Origin: Microbacterium ginsengisoli
GTDB taxonomy: Bacteria > Actinomycetota > Actinomycetes > Actinomycetales > Microbacteriaceae
Reading direction: 5' to 3'
Length of the DNA: 64,000 nt
Assembly: GCF_000956535.1 (NCBI RefSeq)
Contig: NZ_JYIY01000077.1
Coordinates: 62,001 to 126,000, forward strand
Shown one piece after another: positions 31,280 through 40,400 of the stretch. Below the pieces are notes generated by a model that worked only from the letters and a program-made list of their open reading frames with translations, was not told the DNA's origin and did not search any database. The position numbers and the translations under genes were made by a program. Positions within the stretch are counted from its first letter, which is position 1. The number at the start of each line of letters is the position of its first letter.

Positions 31280-32640
31280 CCGCCCCCGCTCGCCGTGTCG
31301 CGTTCGAGGTCATCCGGGCCGTGCACGCCGACGACGCGTACGCGAACCTGCTGCTGCCCGCCGCCATCACCCGCGCCGGGCTGAGCAGCGCCGATGCGGC
31401 GCTCGCGACCGAGCTCACCTACGGCACCCTGCGCCGCGAAGGCACCTATGACGCGGTCATCTCGCTCGCCGCGGGCCGCGACATCGCCCTGATCGACCCG
31501 CCCGTGCTCGACGCGCTGCGGCTCGGCGCCCACCAGATCCTCGCGACGCGCATCGCGTCGCATGCCGCCGTGCACGACACCGTCGATCTGGTGCGGCGCG
31601 AGATCGGCCCCGCCGTGACCGGCTTCGCGAATGCGGTGCTGCGCCGGATCTCCCGCGACAACCCTGGCGACTGGTTCTCCCGCATCGCCGACGAGGCGCG
31701 CTCCGACGACGAGCGCCTCGCGCTGCGGTTCTCGCACCCGGTCTGGGTGATCCGCGCCTTCCGTCGCGCCCTCGCCGCCGAGGGCCGCGCCGACGAGCTC
31801 GAGGCGCTGCTGACCGCCGACAACGCGGCACCGGGCGTCACGATGGCGGCGCTCCCGGGGCTCGTCGATCCTGACGCGGACAGCGCCTGCACCCCGTACT
31901 CGCCCGTCGGCTTCCGACTCGCCGGCGGTGACCCGGAGCCCGTCATCACCGCGGCGGGCGGCCGGGTGCGCGTACAGGACGAGGGATCCCAGCTCGTCGC
32001 CCTGGCGCTCAGCCGCCACGCCCCCGTGCGCGCGGGGGAGCGGTGGCTCGACCTGTGCGCGGGGCCGGGCGGCAAGACCGCACTGCTCGCGGCCGAGGCC
32101 CTCGCGCACGGAGCCGTCCTCGATGCGAACGAGCCGGTTCCGGCCCGCGCGGGACTGGTGCGCCGTTCGGTGGCCGCCGTGCCGCTCCCGGTCGACGTCT
32201 CCGAGCTCGACGGGCGCGAGCGGGCGGCGAGCGCCGCGGGTGCGTACGACCGCATCCTCGTCGACGCGCCGTGCACGGGTCTCGGCGCGCTGCGCCGGCG
32301 TCCCGAGGCGCGGTGGCGCAAGCAGTCATCGGATGTCGCGGACCTCACCCCGCTGCAGCGGGAGCTCCTGTCCTCGGCCGTGGGCGCGCTGACCCCGGGC
32401 GGCGTGGTCGCGTACGTCACCTGCTCCCCGCATCTCGCCGAGACGCAGGGCGTCGTGGCCGACGTGCGCCGCGAGTGGGGCGACGCCCTCGAGCCGGTCG
32501 ACGCCCGCGAGGTGCTGCAGCGGGTCGCCCGGCGCCCGCTCGATCTCCCCGAGCCGGCGTCCGACGACGGACACGCCCAGCTCTGGCCCCACCGCCACGG
32601 CACCGACGGGATGTTCCTCGCGCTGCTCCGACGTCGCTGA
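31276..32640 (+). CDS. rsmB: 16S rRNA m5C967 methyltransferase RsmB/Sun
   Basis: SAM-dependent rRNA cytosine-5 methyltransferase. The 454-residue protein has an N-terminal NusB-like RNA-binding domain (about 1-140), then a Rossmann methyltransferase with WLDLCAGPGGKTALLA, motif IV VDAPCTGLGALRRRPE and motif VI YVTCSPHLAETQ, both catalytic cysteines being present. Overlaps fmt by 4 nt, the usual fmt-rsmB pairing. Confidence 0.94.
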   Translation: MTAPARRVAFEVIRAVHADDAYANLLLPAAITRAGLSSADAALATELTYGTLRREGTYDAVISLAAGRDIALIDPPVLDALRLGAHQILATRIASHAAVHDTVDLVRREIGPAVTGFANAVLRRISRDNPGDWFSRIADEARSDDERLALRFSHPVWVIRAFRRALAAEGRADELEALLTADNAAPGVTMAALPGLVDPDADSACTPYSPVGFRLAGGDPEPVITAAGGRVRVQDEGSQLVALALSRHAPVRAGERWLDLCAGPGGKTALLAAEALAHGAVLDANEPVPARAGLVRRSVAAVPLPVDVSELDGRERAASAAGAYDRILVDAPCTGLGALRRRPEARWRKQSSDVADLTPLQRELLSSAVGALTPGGVVAYVTCSPHLAETQGVVADVRREWGDALEPVDAREVLQRVARRPLDLPEPASDDGHAQLWPHRHGTDGMFLALLRRR

Positions 32641-32667
32641 CGTCCCGGGTGGCGAGGTCCGGCCCGG

Positions 32668-32673
32668 GATAAT
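32668..32673 (+). promoter_or_regulatory. Predicted -10 element for leaderless rpe transcript
   Basis: GATAAT ends 6 bases before the rpe GTG (32680), the spacing expected if transcription starts at the start codon. A GGGGGAG run abuts the GTG and is too close to act as a Shine-Dalgarno. Confidence 0.5.
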
Positions 32674-32679
32674 GGGGGA

Positions 32680-33351
32680 GTGAGCGACATCCGCATCAAT
32701 CCCTCCATCCTCTCCGCCGACTTCGTGAACATGCAGGCGGACCTCGACCGCATCGCGACCGCAGACTTCGTGCACGTCGACGTCATGGACAACCACTTCG
32801 TGCCGAACCTCACCTTCGGACCGCAGATGGTGCAGCGCATCCAGGAGACGAGCCCGGTGCCGCTCGATGTGCACCTGATGATCGACGACGCCGAGCGCTG
32901 GGCGCCCGGTTACGCCGAGCTCGGCGCGGCATCCGTCACCTTCCATCTCGAGGCCGCGACCGATCCGATCGCCCTGGCCCGCACCCTGCGCGGCATCGGC
33001 GCGCGCGCCGGCGTCGCCATCAAGCCCGGAACCCCCGCCGAGGGCCTGTACGACGTGCTCGACGAGTTCGACCAGATCCTGGTGATGACCGTCGAGCCGG
33101 GCTTCGGCGGACAGTCGTTCATGACCTCCGCGATGCCGAAGCTGTCGGCGCTGGCCGCCGAGGCGCGTCGCCGAGGATCGTCGGTGTGGCTGCAGGTCGA
33201 CGGCGGCATCGGCGAGTCGACGATCGCCCAGGCCGCCGAGGCGGGCGCCGACACCTTCGTCGCCGGCTCCGCGGTGTTCGGCGCCGACGACCCGGCGCGC
33301 GCGATCGAGGCGCTGCGCAACGGCGCCGCCCGTCACACCCACGCGCACTGA
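32680..33351 (+). CDS. rpe: Ribulose-phosphate 3-epimerase
   Basis: Interconverts ribulose-5-P and xylulose-5-P in the pentose phosphate pathway. The 223-residue TIM barrel has the conserved INPSILSADF, HVDVMDNHFVPNLTFGP with metal ligands, LDVHLMI, and the VMTVEPGFGGQSFM phosphate loop, followed by VDGGI. GTG start, probably leaderless. Confidence 0.96.
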   Translation: MSDIRINPSILSADFVNMQADLDRIATADFVHVDVMDNHFVPNLTFGPQMVQRIQETSPVPLDVHLMIDDAERWAPGYAELGAASVTFHLEAATDPIALARTLRGIGARAGVAIKPGTPAEGLYDVLDEFDQILVMTVEPGFGGQSFMTSAMPKLSALAAEARRRGSSVWLQVDGGIGESTIAQAAEAGADTFVAGSAVFGADDPARAIEALRNGAARHTHAH

Positions 33352-33386
33352 GGTGAGCCTGGGCCCGAGGGGGCCGCGCGGTTCGC

Positions 33387-33392
33387 TACCCT
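33387..33392 (+). promoter_or_regulatory. Predicted -10 element for leaderless hisE transcript
   Basis: TACCCT ends 6 bases before the hisE GTG (33399). No Shine-Dalgarno is present, so a leaderless transcript is likely. Confidence 0.5.
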
Positions 33393-33398
33393 TGCAGG

Positions 33399-33662
33399 GT
33401 GAAGTCGTTCGACGAGCTGTTCGCTGAGCTCACCGTCAAAGCCCAGGAGCGTCCCGCCGGTTCCGGCACGGTCGCCGAGCTCGATGCGGGTGTGCACGCG
33501 ATCGGCAAGAAGATCGTCGAAGAGGCCGCCGAGGTGTGGATGGCCGCGGAGTTCCAGTCCGACGCCGAGGCGGCGGAGGAGATCTCCCAGCTGCTCTATC
33601 ACCTCCAGGTGCTGATGCTCGCGAAGGGTCTGACCCTGCAGGACGTCTACCGACATCTGTGA
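33399..33662 (+). CDS. hisE: Phosphoribosyl-ATP pyrophosphatase
   Basis: Second step of histidine synthesis, hydrolysing PR-ATP to PR-AMP. The 87-residue all-alpha MazG-like protein has [16 protein letters not shown] with the metal-binding glutamates and a [12 protein letters not shown] helix. It is the first gene of hisE-hisG-hisF-hisI; hisG follows after 58 bases. Confidence 0.95.
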   Translation: MKSFDELFAELTVKAQERPAGSGTVAELDAGVHAIGKKIVEEAAEVWMAAEFQSDAEAAEEISQLLYHLQVLMLAKGLTLQDVYRHL

Positions 33663-33720
33663 CCCACGCCGGCCCCGCCGGCACGAGGCATCCGCTCATC
33701 ACACGACCGCAGAGAAGACC

Positions 33721-34563
33721 ATGCTCAGAATCGCCGTGCCCAACAAGGGCTCGCTCGCCGAGACCGCAGCCGAGATGCTGCAGGAGGCCGGGTACACCGG
33801 CCGACGCGATCCCAAAGACCTCTACGTGCTCGACGCCGCCAACGACGTCGAGTTCTTCTACCTCCGCCCCCGCGACATCGCGACCTACGTCGGCTCGGGC
33901 GCGCTCGATGTCGGCATCACCGGCCGCGACCTGCTGCTGGACGCCCGCATGCCCGGTGCACGCGAGATCGAGACGCTCGGCTTCGCCGATTCGACGTTCC
34001 GGTTCGCGGGCCCTCCCGGCCGCTTCCGCGAGCTGAGCGACCTGCACGGGCTGCGCGTCGCCACGGCCTACCCCGGCCTCGTCGACGGCTACCTCGACGA
34101 GCAGGGCGTCGCCGTCGACCTCGTCCCCCTCGATGGCGCGGTCGAGTCGGCCGTGCAGCTCGGTGTGGCCGATGCGGTCGCCGACGTCGTGTCGACGGGC
34201 ACCACGCTGCGCCAGGCGGGCCTCGAGATCTTCGGTCCCGTGCTGCTGCAGTCCGAGGCCGTGCTCATCAGCGGCAGCACCGAGCCCGACGGTCTCGACA
34301 CCCTGCTGCGACGCCTGCGCGGCGTGCTCGTGGCGCGCCAGTACGTGATGGTCGACTACGACCTGCCGCTGGTGCTGCTCGACCAGGCCGTCGCCGTCGC
34401 CCCCGGCATCGAGTCGCCGACCGTGTCGCCGCTGCGCGACCCCGAGTGGGTCGCCGTGCGGGTGATGAGCCCCCGCAAGGGCGTCAACCGCGTCATGGAC
34501 GACCTCTACGCGCTCGGCGCCCGCGCCATCCTCGTCACCGAGATCGCCGCCGCGAGGCTCTGA
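33721..34563 (+). CDS. hisG: ATP phosphoribosyltransferase, long form
   Basis: Committing, histidine-inhibited step of the pathway. The 280-residue long form has the two-domain periplasmic-binding-like catalytic core ([43 protein letters not shown]) and a C-terminal regulatory domain (about 205-280) for histidine feedback. It therefore does not need HisZ. The stop overlaps the hisF ATG by one base. Confidence 0.96.
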   Translation: MLRIAVPNKGSLAETAAEMLQEAGYTGRRDPKDLYVLDAANDVEFFYLRPRDIATYVGSGALDVGITGRDLLLDARMPGAREIETLGFADSTFRFAGPPGRFRELSDLHGLRVATAYPGLVDGYLDEQGVAVDLVPLDGAVESAVQLGVADAVADVVSTGTTLRQAGLEIFGPVLLQSEAVLISGSTEPDGLDTLLRRLRGVLVARQYVMVDYDLPLVLLDQAVAVAPGIESPTVSPLRDPEWVAVRVMSPRKGVNRVMDDLYALGARAILVTEIAAARL

Positions 34564-35327
34564 TGAGCGTCGTCACGCGGGTGATCCCGTGCCTGGATGT
34601 CGCGGCCGGCCGCGTCGTGAAGGGCGTGAACTTCGAGAACCTCCGCGACATGGGCGACCCGGTCGAGCTCGCCCGGCTCTACTTCGCGCAGGGGGCCGAC
34701 GAGATCACCTTCCTCGACGTCACCGCGACCGTCGACGAGCGGGCGACCACCTACGAGGTCGTGCAGCGCACGGCCGAGGAGGTCTTCATCCCGTTGACCG
34801 TGGGCGGCGGCGTGCGGGCGACCGACGACGTGGCGCGCCTGCTCGCCTGCGGCGCCGACAAAGTGGGCGTCAACTCAGCCGCCATCGCACGCCCCGAGCT
34901 GCTCGGCGAGATCGCCGATCGCTTCGGCGCTCAGGTGCTCGTGCTCTCCCTCGACGTGAAGCGCTCGGCGGCGACGCCCAGCGGATTCGTCGTCACCACC
35001 CACGGCGGACGCACCGAGACATCCCTCGACGCCCTCGCCTGGGCGCAGGAGGCCATCGAGCGCGGCGCCGGCGAGCTGCTGGTGAACTCCATCGACGCCG
35101 ACGGCACGAAGGACGGCTTCGACCTCGAGCTCGTCGCCCTCATGCGCGAGATCTCGAGTGTGCCCGTCATCGCCTCGGGCGGCGCCGGCCGTGCGGCCGA
35201 CTTCGCCCCCGCTGTGCGCGCGGGCGCCGATGCGGTGCTGGCGGCGAGCGTGTTCCACTCGGGCCAGCTGACGGTGGGCGATGTGAAATCCGCCCTCGTC
35301 GCCGACGGAGTGGAGGTACGCCGATGA
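34563..35327 (+). CDS. hisF: Imidazole glycerol phosphate synthase, cyclase subunit
   Basis: TIM-barrel cyclase that uses ammonia from HisH. The 254-residue protein starts [19 protein letters not shown] with catalytic Asp, and has [11 protein letters not shown] and [17 protein letters not shown] with the second catalytic Asp. Its partner hisH is not in this window. Overlaps hisG by 1 nt and hisI by 4 nt. Confidence 0.96.
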   Translation: MSVVTRVIPCLDVAAGRVVKGVNFENLRDMGDPVELARLYFAQGADEITFLDVTATVDERATTYEVVQRTAEEVFIPLTVGGGVRATDDVARLLACGADKVGVNSAAIARPELLGEIADRFGAQVLVLSLDVKRSAATPSGFVVTTHGGRTETSLDALAWAQEAIERGAGELLVNSIDADGTKDGFDLELVALMREISSVPVIASGGAGRAADFAPAVRAGADAVLAASVFHSGQLTVGDVKSALVADGVEVRR

Positions 35328-35695
35328 CGGGCTCGCTCGACGAGCGCATCGCCGCCGTCGCGTTCAACGCCGACGGTCTCGCCCCTGCGATCGTGCAGCA
35401 GTGGGACACCCACGAGGTGCTCATGCTGGGGTGGATGGATGCCGAGGCGCTCCGTCGCACGTTGACCACCGGTCGCGTCACCTACTGGTCGCGGTCCCGC
35501 CAGGAGTACTGGCGTAAGGGTGACACGTCGGGCCACATCCAGCTCGTGAAGTCGGCACACCTCGACTGCGACGGGGACGCACTGCTGATCGAGGTCGACC
35601 AGGTGGGGCCCGCGTGCCACACGGGCCTGCGCAGCTGCTTCGACACCGCCGACCTCGACGCGGTCGACGGCGTGGTGGGGGAGGAGCGCCCGTGA
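35324..35695 (+). CDS. hisI: Phosphoribosyl-AMP cyclohydrolase
   Basis: Third step of histidine synthesis. The 123-residue monofunctional enzyme has [41 protein letters not shown] (metal site) and [10 protein letters not shown] with zinc ligands. The hisE function is the separate gene at 33399. Overlaps hisF by 4 nt and the following gene by 4 nt (GTGA), leaving no room for trpE, which usually sits near this junction. Confidence 0.95.
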   Translation: MTGSLDERIAAVAFNADGLAPAIVQQWDTHEVLMLGWMDAEALRRTLTTGRVTYWSRSRQEYWRKGDTSGHIQLVKSAHLDCDGDALLIEVDQVGPACHTGLRSCFDTADLDAVDGVVGEERP

Positions 35696-36354
35696 TCGCC
35701 CGTGCGCGTCTGATCGCCGTGCTCGCCGCGCTCGTCGCCGGGGCGATCGGCATCATCTCCTCCACGCAGACGTGGGTCGACGTCATCCTCACGGCCGGCT
35801 CCGCTCCCGACATCGCGGTCGCCGGAAACGATGCCGTGCCGGTGCTCGCGCCGCTCAGCCTCGCCGCGCTCGCACTCGGCCTCGCGCTGTCGATCGTCGG
35901 GCGCATCCTGCGGTATGTCTTCGGCGCCCTCGCCCTCGCGGGCGCCGTGTGGCTGTTCATCCTGACGCTGCAGGTCGTGACGGGTCCGCCGGTGGCCGCG
36001 GTCGCCGCGCCCATCACCAAGGCCACCGGCATCGCGGGCTCGTCGGCGATCGCCGCGCTCATCGACCATGCCGTGGTCTCGGGCTGGGCGTGGGGCGCGC
36101 TGTTCGGCTGGGTGCTGCTCGCCGTCAGCGGCGCGTTCACCCTCGCCACCGCCCACCGGTGGCGCACGGGTGGTCGGCGGTACGAGACATCCATCGCGGC
36201 CGTCGCGGCCACCGGGCCGCTCGACGCGGTCGACTCGTGGGACTCCCTCTCCCGCGGCGACGACCCGACCGACGCGGGCCGCGCCGCACCGGAGGACGAA
36301 GACGAGACCACTAGACTGGACGGGCGTTCGCACGCTCCCGAAGGAGGATCATGA
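35692..36354 (+). CDS. Tryptophan-operon-associated membrane protein (TIGR02234 type)
   Basis: The 220-residue protein has four predicted transmembrane helices (about 5-25, 47-67, 75-97 and 130-155) and an acidic C-terminal tail. A protein of this type lies between trpE and trpC in many actinobacteria (Rv1610 in M. tuberculosis); its function is unknown. The GTG overlaps the hisI stop by 4 nt, and the stop overlaps the next ATG by 4 nt. A promoter for the downstream trp genes lies within its last codons. Confidence 0.82.
   Translation: MIARARLIAVLAALVAGAIGIISSTQTWVDVILTAGSAPDIAVAGNDAVPVLAPLSLAALALGLALSIVGRILRYVFGALALAGAVWLFILTLQVVTGPPVAAVAAPITKATGIAGSSAIAALIDHAVVSGWAWGALFGWVLLAVSGAFTLATAHRWRTGGRRYETSIAAVAATGPLDAVDSWDSLSRGDDPTDAGRAAPEDEDETTRLDGRSHAPEGGS
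36312..36347 (+). promoter_or_regulatory. Internal promoter and Shine-Dalgarno for HGxxPAAW-trpCBA
   Basis: TAGACT (36312-36317) sits inside the end of the preceding gene, 33 bases before ATG 36351, and is followed by AAGGAGG (36341-36347), one of the strongest ribosome-binding sites in the window. This suggests that trpC-trpB-trpA can be expressed separately from the his genes. I see no leader peptide with Trp codons between them. Confidence 0.5.
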
Positions 36355-36581
36355 CCGACTCGATTGGCGACCCTGGCCACGGACACTCGCCCGCCGCATG
36401 GACGGCCGTCGTGATCATGCTGGTCGCGCTGTCGATCGGCACGGTCGCGTTCTACCTCGAGGTGGTCTGGCTCGTCTGGGCCTCCGTGGTGCTCGTCGTC
36501 GTGGGCGCTCTCGTCGGTCTCGTGCTGTCGCGCCTCGGTTGGGGCGCCAACGGGCCGAAGTACGTCCCCAAGCAGCATTGA
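36351..36581 (+). CDS. HGxxPAAW family small membrane protein
   Basis: The 76-residue protein has the motif HGHSPAAW (11-18) followed by two transmembrane helices (about 18-37 and 40-60). This small family is found beside trpC in actinobacteria, and its role is unknown. The TTG start of trpC overlaps its stop. Confidence 0.85.
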   Translation: MTDSIGDPGHGHSPAAWTAVVIMLVALSIGTVAFYLEVVWLVWASVVLVVVGALVGLVLSRLGWGANGPKYVPKQH

Positions 36582-37360
36582 ACCTGCTCGAGGAGCTGAC
36601 CGCCGGCTCCGTCGCCGACAGTGAGGCGCGCGCCGCCCGCAGCCCGCTGCACGAGGTCGAGCGCTCGGCTCTCGCCGCGCCCGCAGCTCGTGACGCCCTC
36701 GCCTTCCTCGCGCCGTCCGACCGGGTGAAGATCATCGCCGAGGTCAAGCGCGCGAGCCCGTCGCGCGGCGACCTGGCGGCCATCCCCGATCCGGCGCACC
36801 AGGCGGTTCTCTACGAGACCGGCGGCGCGAGCGCGATCTCTGTGCTCACCGAGCAGCGTCGCTTCAAGGGGTCGCTCGACGACCTGCGCGCCGTGAAGCA
36901 GGCGGTGACCCTGCCGGTTCTCCGCAAGGACTTCATCGCCACCGAGTACCAGGTGCTCGAGGCCCGCGCCGCCGGCGCCGACCTCGTGCTGCTGATCGTC
37001 GCCGCCCTCGACCTGCCGACCCTCACGCGGCTGCACGCGCTCGTCACCGAGCTCGGCATGACTCCGCTCGTCGAGGCCCATTCGGCGAGCGAGCTCGACG
37101 CGGCCGGCGAGATCGGTGCGCGGCTCGTGGGCGTGAACGCCCGCGACCTCACCACCTTCGACCTCGACCGCGACCTGTTCGGAAGCCTCGTCGACCGCTT
37201 CCCGGTCGGGGCGATCAAGGTGGCGGAGTCTGCCGTGCTGACGCCGGCGGATGTCGCCCACTACCGCGGGGCCGGAGCCGATGCCGTGCTGGTCGGCGAG
37301 GCGCTCGTCACCGGCGACCCCGTCGCCACCCTCCGCGCGTTCCGAGGAGAGACCGTATGA
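36578..37360 (+). CDS. trpC: Indole-3-glycerol phosphate synthase
   Basis: Closes the indole ring from CdRP. The 260-residue TIM barrel has [16 protein letters not shown] (catalytic Lys and Glu), [26 protein letters not shown] with the second catalytic Lys, [11 protein letters not shown], and [11 protein letters not shown]. The start is a TTG (36578) overlapping the previous stop (TTGA); it gives (M)NLLEELTAG, which fits homologues, and no ATG or GTG lies in frame nearby. It is the only TTG start I propose in this window. Confidence 0.93.
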   Translation: MNLLEELTAGSVADSEARAARSPLHEVERSALAAPAARDALAFLAPSDRVKIIAEVKRASPSRGDLAAIPDPAHQAVLYETGGASAISVLTEQRRFKGSLDDLRAVKQAVTLPVLRKDFIATEYQVLEARAAGADLVLLIVAALDLPTLTRLHALVTELGMTPLVEAHSASELDAAGEIGARLVGVNARDLTTFDLDRDLFGSLVDRFPVGAIKVAESAVLTPADVAHYRGAGADAVLVGEALVTGDPVATLRAFRGETV

Positions 37361-38568
37361 GCGCGCTGCGCGACGCCCAGGGGCCGTTCTTCGGCGAGTT
37401 CGGCGGCCGGTTCATGCCGGAGTCGCTCATCGCCGCGATCGACGAGCTCACCGCCTGCTACGAGTCGGCGAAGGTCGACCCCGCGTTCCATGCCGAGTTC
37501 GCCGAACTCCTGCGCTCGTACGCCGGCCGGCCGTCGCCGATCACCGAGGTGCCGCGCTTCGCCGCACACGCGGGCGGCGCGCGCATCTTCCTCAAGCGCG
37601 AGGACCTCAACCACACCGGCTCCCACAAGATCAACAACGTCATCGGGCAGGCGCTGCTCACGAAGCGGCTCGGCAAGACGCGGGTGATCGCCGAGACGGG
37701 CGCCGGCCAGCACGGCGTGGCGACAGCCACCGCGGCCGCCCTCTTCGGCTTCGACTGCACGATCTACATGGGCGAGGTCGACACCGAGCGCCAGGCGCTG
37801 AACGTCGCCCGCATGCGTCTTCTCGGTGCCGAGGTCGTGCCGGTCACGACCGGCAGCCGCACCCTGAAGGACGCCATCAACGAGGCGTACCGCGACTGGG
37901 TCGCGAGCGTGGAGACGACGAACTACGTCTTCGGCACGGCGGCGGGTCCCCACCCGTTCCCGGCCATGGTGCGCGACTTCCAGAAGGTCATCTCCGAAGA
38001 GGCGCGCGCGCAGCTCCTCGACGAGATCGGGCGCCTTCCCGATGCCGTGCTGGCGTGCGTCGGCGGCGGGTCGAACGCGATCGGCATGTTCGATGCGTTC
38101 CTCGACGACGAGGGCGTCGCCCTCTACGGCGTCGAGGCGGCCGGTGACGGCGTCGACACGGAGCGGCACGCGGCATCCATCGAACGGGGACGTCCGGGCG
38201 TCCTGCACGGCGCGAAGACCTACGTCCTGCAGGACGAGGACGGCCAGACCATCGAATCCCACTCGATCTCCGCCGGCCTCGACTACCCGGGCGTCGGTCC
38301 CGAGCACGCGTGGCTCGCCGCGATCGGTCGTGCGCAGTACATCCCCGCGACCGACGACGAGGCGATGCAGGCGCTGAGGCTCCTCAGCCGCACCGAGGGC
38401 ATCATCCCGGCCATCGAGTCGGCGCACGCCCTGGCCGGTGCGATCCGCGTCGGCCGCGAGCTCGGCCCCGACGCCGTGCTCGCCGTGAGCCTGTCGGGCC
38501 GCGGCGACAAGGACATGGACACCGCCGCCCGCTACTTCGGCCTCTACGACGAGGAGGCCGGCGCATGA
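37357..38568 (+). CDS. trpB: Tryptophan synthase beta subunit
   Basis: PLP enzyme that condenses indole with serine. The 403-residue protein starts near [16 protein letters not shown] and has the PLP lysine in NHTGSHK (Lys91), the ETGAGQHG loop and the [10 protein letters not shown] phosphate cup. It is the TrpB1 form that pairs with TrpA. It overlaps trpC and trpA by 4 nt. Confidence 0.97.
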   Translation: MSALRDAQGPFFGEFGGRFMPESLIAAIDELTACYESAKVDPAFHAEFAELLRSYAGRPSPITEVPRFAAHAGGARIFLKREDLNHTGSHKINNVIGQALLTKRLGKTRVIAETGAGQHGVATATAAALFGFDCTIYMGEVDTERQALNVARMRLLGAEVVPVTTGSRTLKDAINEAYRDWVASVETTNYVFGTAAGPHPFPAMVRDFQKVISEEARAQLLDEIGRLPDAVLACVGGGSNAIGMFDAFLDDEGVALYGVEAAGDGVDTERHAASIERGRPGVLHGAKTYVLQDEDGQTIESHSISAGLDYPGVGPEHAWLAAIGRAQYIPATDDEAMQALRLLSRTEGIIPAIESAHALAGAIRVGRELGPDAVLAVSLSGRGDKDMDTAARYFGLYDEEAGA

Positions 38569-39356
38569 GCCGCGTCGCCGCCGCGATCGAGAAGGCCCAC
38601 GCCGAGGCGCGCGGTGCGTTCGTCGGCTACCTGCCCGTCGGGTTCCCCGACACGGCCACGAGCATCGAGGCGGCCGTCGCCCTCGCCGAGGCGGGGGCCG
38701 ACATCCTCGAGCTCGGTCCGCCGTACTCCGACCCGGTCATGGACGGCGAGGTCATCCAGCAGGCGACCCAGCAGGCGCTCGCGAACGGCTTCCGGCTGCG
38801 CGACCTGTTCCCGGCGATCGCGGAGATCACCCGCCGCGTGGATGTCCCGGTGCTGGTGATGACCTACTGGAACCCGGTGCTGCAGTACGGCGTCGACCGG
38901 TACGCGGACGACCTCCTCGCCGCCGGCGGCACAGGTCTCATCACCCCCGACGTCACGCCCGAGTCGGCCGCGGAGTGGATCGCCGCCAGCGAGCGCACCG
39001 GCCTCGACCGCGTGTTCCTCGCGGCGCCCACCTCCACCGACGAGCGCCTCGACCTGGTCGTGAAGGCCTCGACCGGCTTCGTGTACACGGTCTCGACGAT
39101 GGGCATCACGGGGGAGCGGGCAGAGCTGGATGCCGCGGCCCGCCGCCTCACCGAGCGTCTCCGCGCGCACGGCGCGGCGCACGCGTGCGTGGGCATCGGC
39201 ATCTCCACGCCCGAGCAGGTCGCGGGTGTCGTCGGCTACGCCGACGGCGCGATCGTGGGTACCGCGCTCGTGCGCGCGCTGCGCGACGGCGGGGTCGACG
39301 GACTGCGCCGGGTGGCGGGGGTGCTCGCGTCCGGCACGGCTCGTCCGCGCCCGTAG
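38565..39356 (+). CDS. trpA: Tryptophan synthase alpha subunit
   Basis: Cleaves indole-3-glycerol phosphate and channels indole to TrpB. The 263-residue TIM barrel has [19 protein letters not shown] with the catalytic Glu and Asp, [14 protein letters not shown], and the [13 protein letters not shown] phosphate loop. Its TAG stop forms the first three bases of the lgt -10 element. Confidence 0.96.
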   Translation: MSRVAAAIEKAHAEARGAFVGYLPVGFPDTATSIEAAVALAEAGADILELGPPYSDPVMDGEVIQQATQQALANGFRLRDLFPAIAEITRRVDVPVLVMTYWNPVLQYGVDRYADDLLAAGGTGLITPDVTPESAAEWIAASERTGLDRVFLAAPTSTDERLDLVVKASTGFVYTVSTMGITGERAELDAAARRLTERLRAHGAAHACVGIGISTPEQVAGVVGYADGAIVGTALVRALRDGGVDGLRRVAGVLASGTARPRP

Positions 39357-39359
39357 ACT
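39354..39359 (+). promoter_or_regulatory. Predicted -10 element for lgt built on the trpA stop codon
   Basis: TAGACT begins with the trpA TAG stop and ends 6 bases before the lgt ATG (39366). No Shine-Dalgarno fits in the gap, so a leaderless lgt mRNA is likely. Confidence 0.5.
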
Positions 39360-39365
39360 CGCACC

Positions 39366-40349
39366 ATGACGTTTGCCCCCACGAGCGCGCTGACCAGCGT
39401 GTTCGCCAGCATCCCGAGCCCGTCGATCAGCTACTTCCAGCTCGGTCCCGTGCGCATCTACTTCTACGCGCTGTGCATCATCGCGGGGATCGTGGTCGCG
39501 GTGCTGATGACGAACCACTTCCTCACCAAGCGCGGAGCGGAGCGCTGGGTCGTCATCGACATCGCCCTGTTCGCGGTGCCGCTGGCGATCATCGGGGCCC
39601 GCGCCTACCACGTGCTCACCCACCCGGCCGACTACTTCGGCGCCGGCAAGGACGTGCTCTCGGTGTTCTACATCTGGGAGGGCGGAATCGCCATCTACGG
39701 CGCGCTCATCGGCGGGGCGATCGGAGCGATCATCGGATGCCGCTGGACGGGCATCCGCTTCTGGACCTTCGCCGACGCCCTCGCACCGGGCCTGATCCTC
39801 GCCCAGGCCATCGGCCGTTTCGGCAACTACTTCAACCAGGAGCTCTTCGGCCTCCCCACCGACGCCCCGTGGGGCCTCGAGATCGACTCGTCGAACCCGG
39901 CGATCCCGCAGGGCCTGCCCGCGGGAACGCTGTTCCAGCCGACCTTCCTCTACGAGGTCATCTGGAACACGCTCGGCGCGATCGTGCTGCTCGTCATCGC
40001 CCGCCGGTTCCGCCTCCAGTGGGGTCGCCTGTTCGCGATCTACCTGATCTGGTACTCCGCCGGCCGCATCGTCTGGGAGAGCATCCGCATCGACCCGAGC
40101 GAGATCTACCTCGGGCTCCGCGTCAACGTCTGGGCGGCGATCCTCGGGGTCATCGCCGGCCTCGTGATCTACATCGTGCAGACGACGCGCCACCTCGGCC
40201 TCGAGCCGTCGCCCTATCGGCCCGGACGCGGAGCACCCGGTTCATCGCCTGTACAATCGCTGGATACCGACCAGTACGTCGACGTGAGCGAGCCGCCCGC
40301 GGACGCACTCGGTCGGGGCACCGCCACAAGCTCCGCTGCCGCACAGTAA
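39366..40349 (+). CDS. lgt: Prolipoprotein diacylglyceryl transferase (Lgt, first copy)
   Basis: Integral membrane enzyme that transfers diacylglycerol to the lipobox Cys of prolipoproteins. The 327-residue protein has about seven transmembrane helices, GARAYHVLTH, GGIAIYGALIGG, and the signature GRFGNYFNQELFGLPTDAPWG. The charged C-terminal tail is typical of actinobacteria. The trpA-lgt adjacency is the conserved ancestral position (Rv1613-Rv1614 in M. tuberculosis), so this is presumably the housekeeping copy; a paralogue lies at 59754. Confidence 0.95.
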   Translation: MTFAPTSALTSVFASIPSPSISYFQLGPVRIYFYALCIIAGIVVAVLMTNHFLTKRGAERWVVIDIALFAVPLAIIGARAYHVLTHPADYFGAGKDVLSVFYIWEGGIAIYGALIGGAIGAIIGCRWTGIRFWTFADALAPGLILAQAIGRFGNYFNQELFGLPTDAPWGLEIDSSNPAIPQGLPAGTLFQPTFLYEVIWNTLGAIVLLVIARRFRLQWGRLFAIYLIWYSAGRIVWESIRIDPSEIYLGLRVNVWAAILGVIAGLVIYIVQTTRHLGLEPSPYRPGRGAPGSSPVQSLDTDQYVDVSEPPADALGRGTATSSAAAQ

Positions 40350-40400
40350 CTCCTTCGGGCCGACGTCGTCCCAGCACAGCACTAAGTGAGGACGGTACGC

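Noticed and set aside
40350..40400. Glutamine- or nitrogen-responsive leader before gltB
   Set aside because: Only 51 bases separate lgt and gltB, with no recognisable glnA-type RNA or clear GlnR box.
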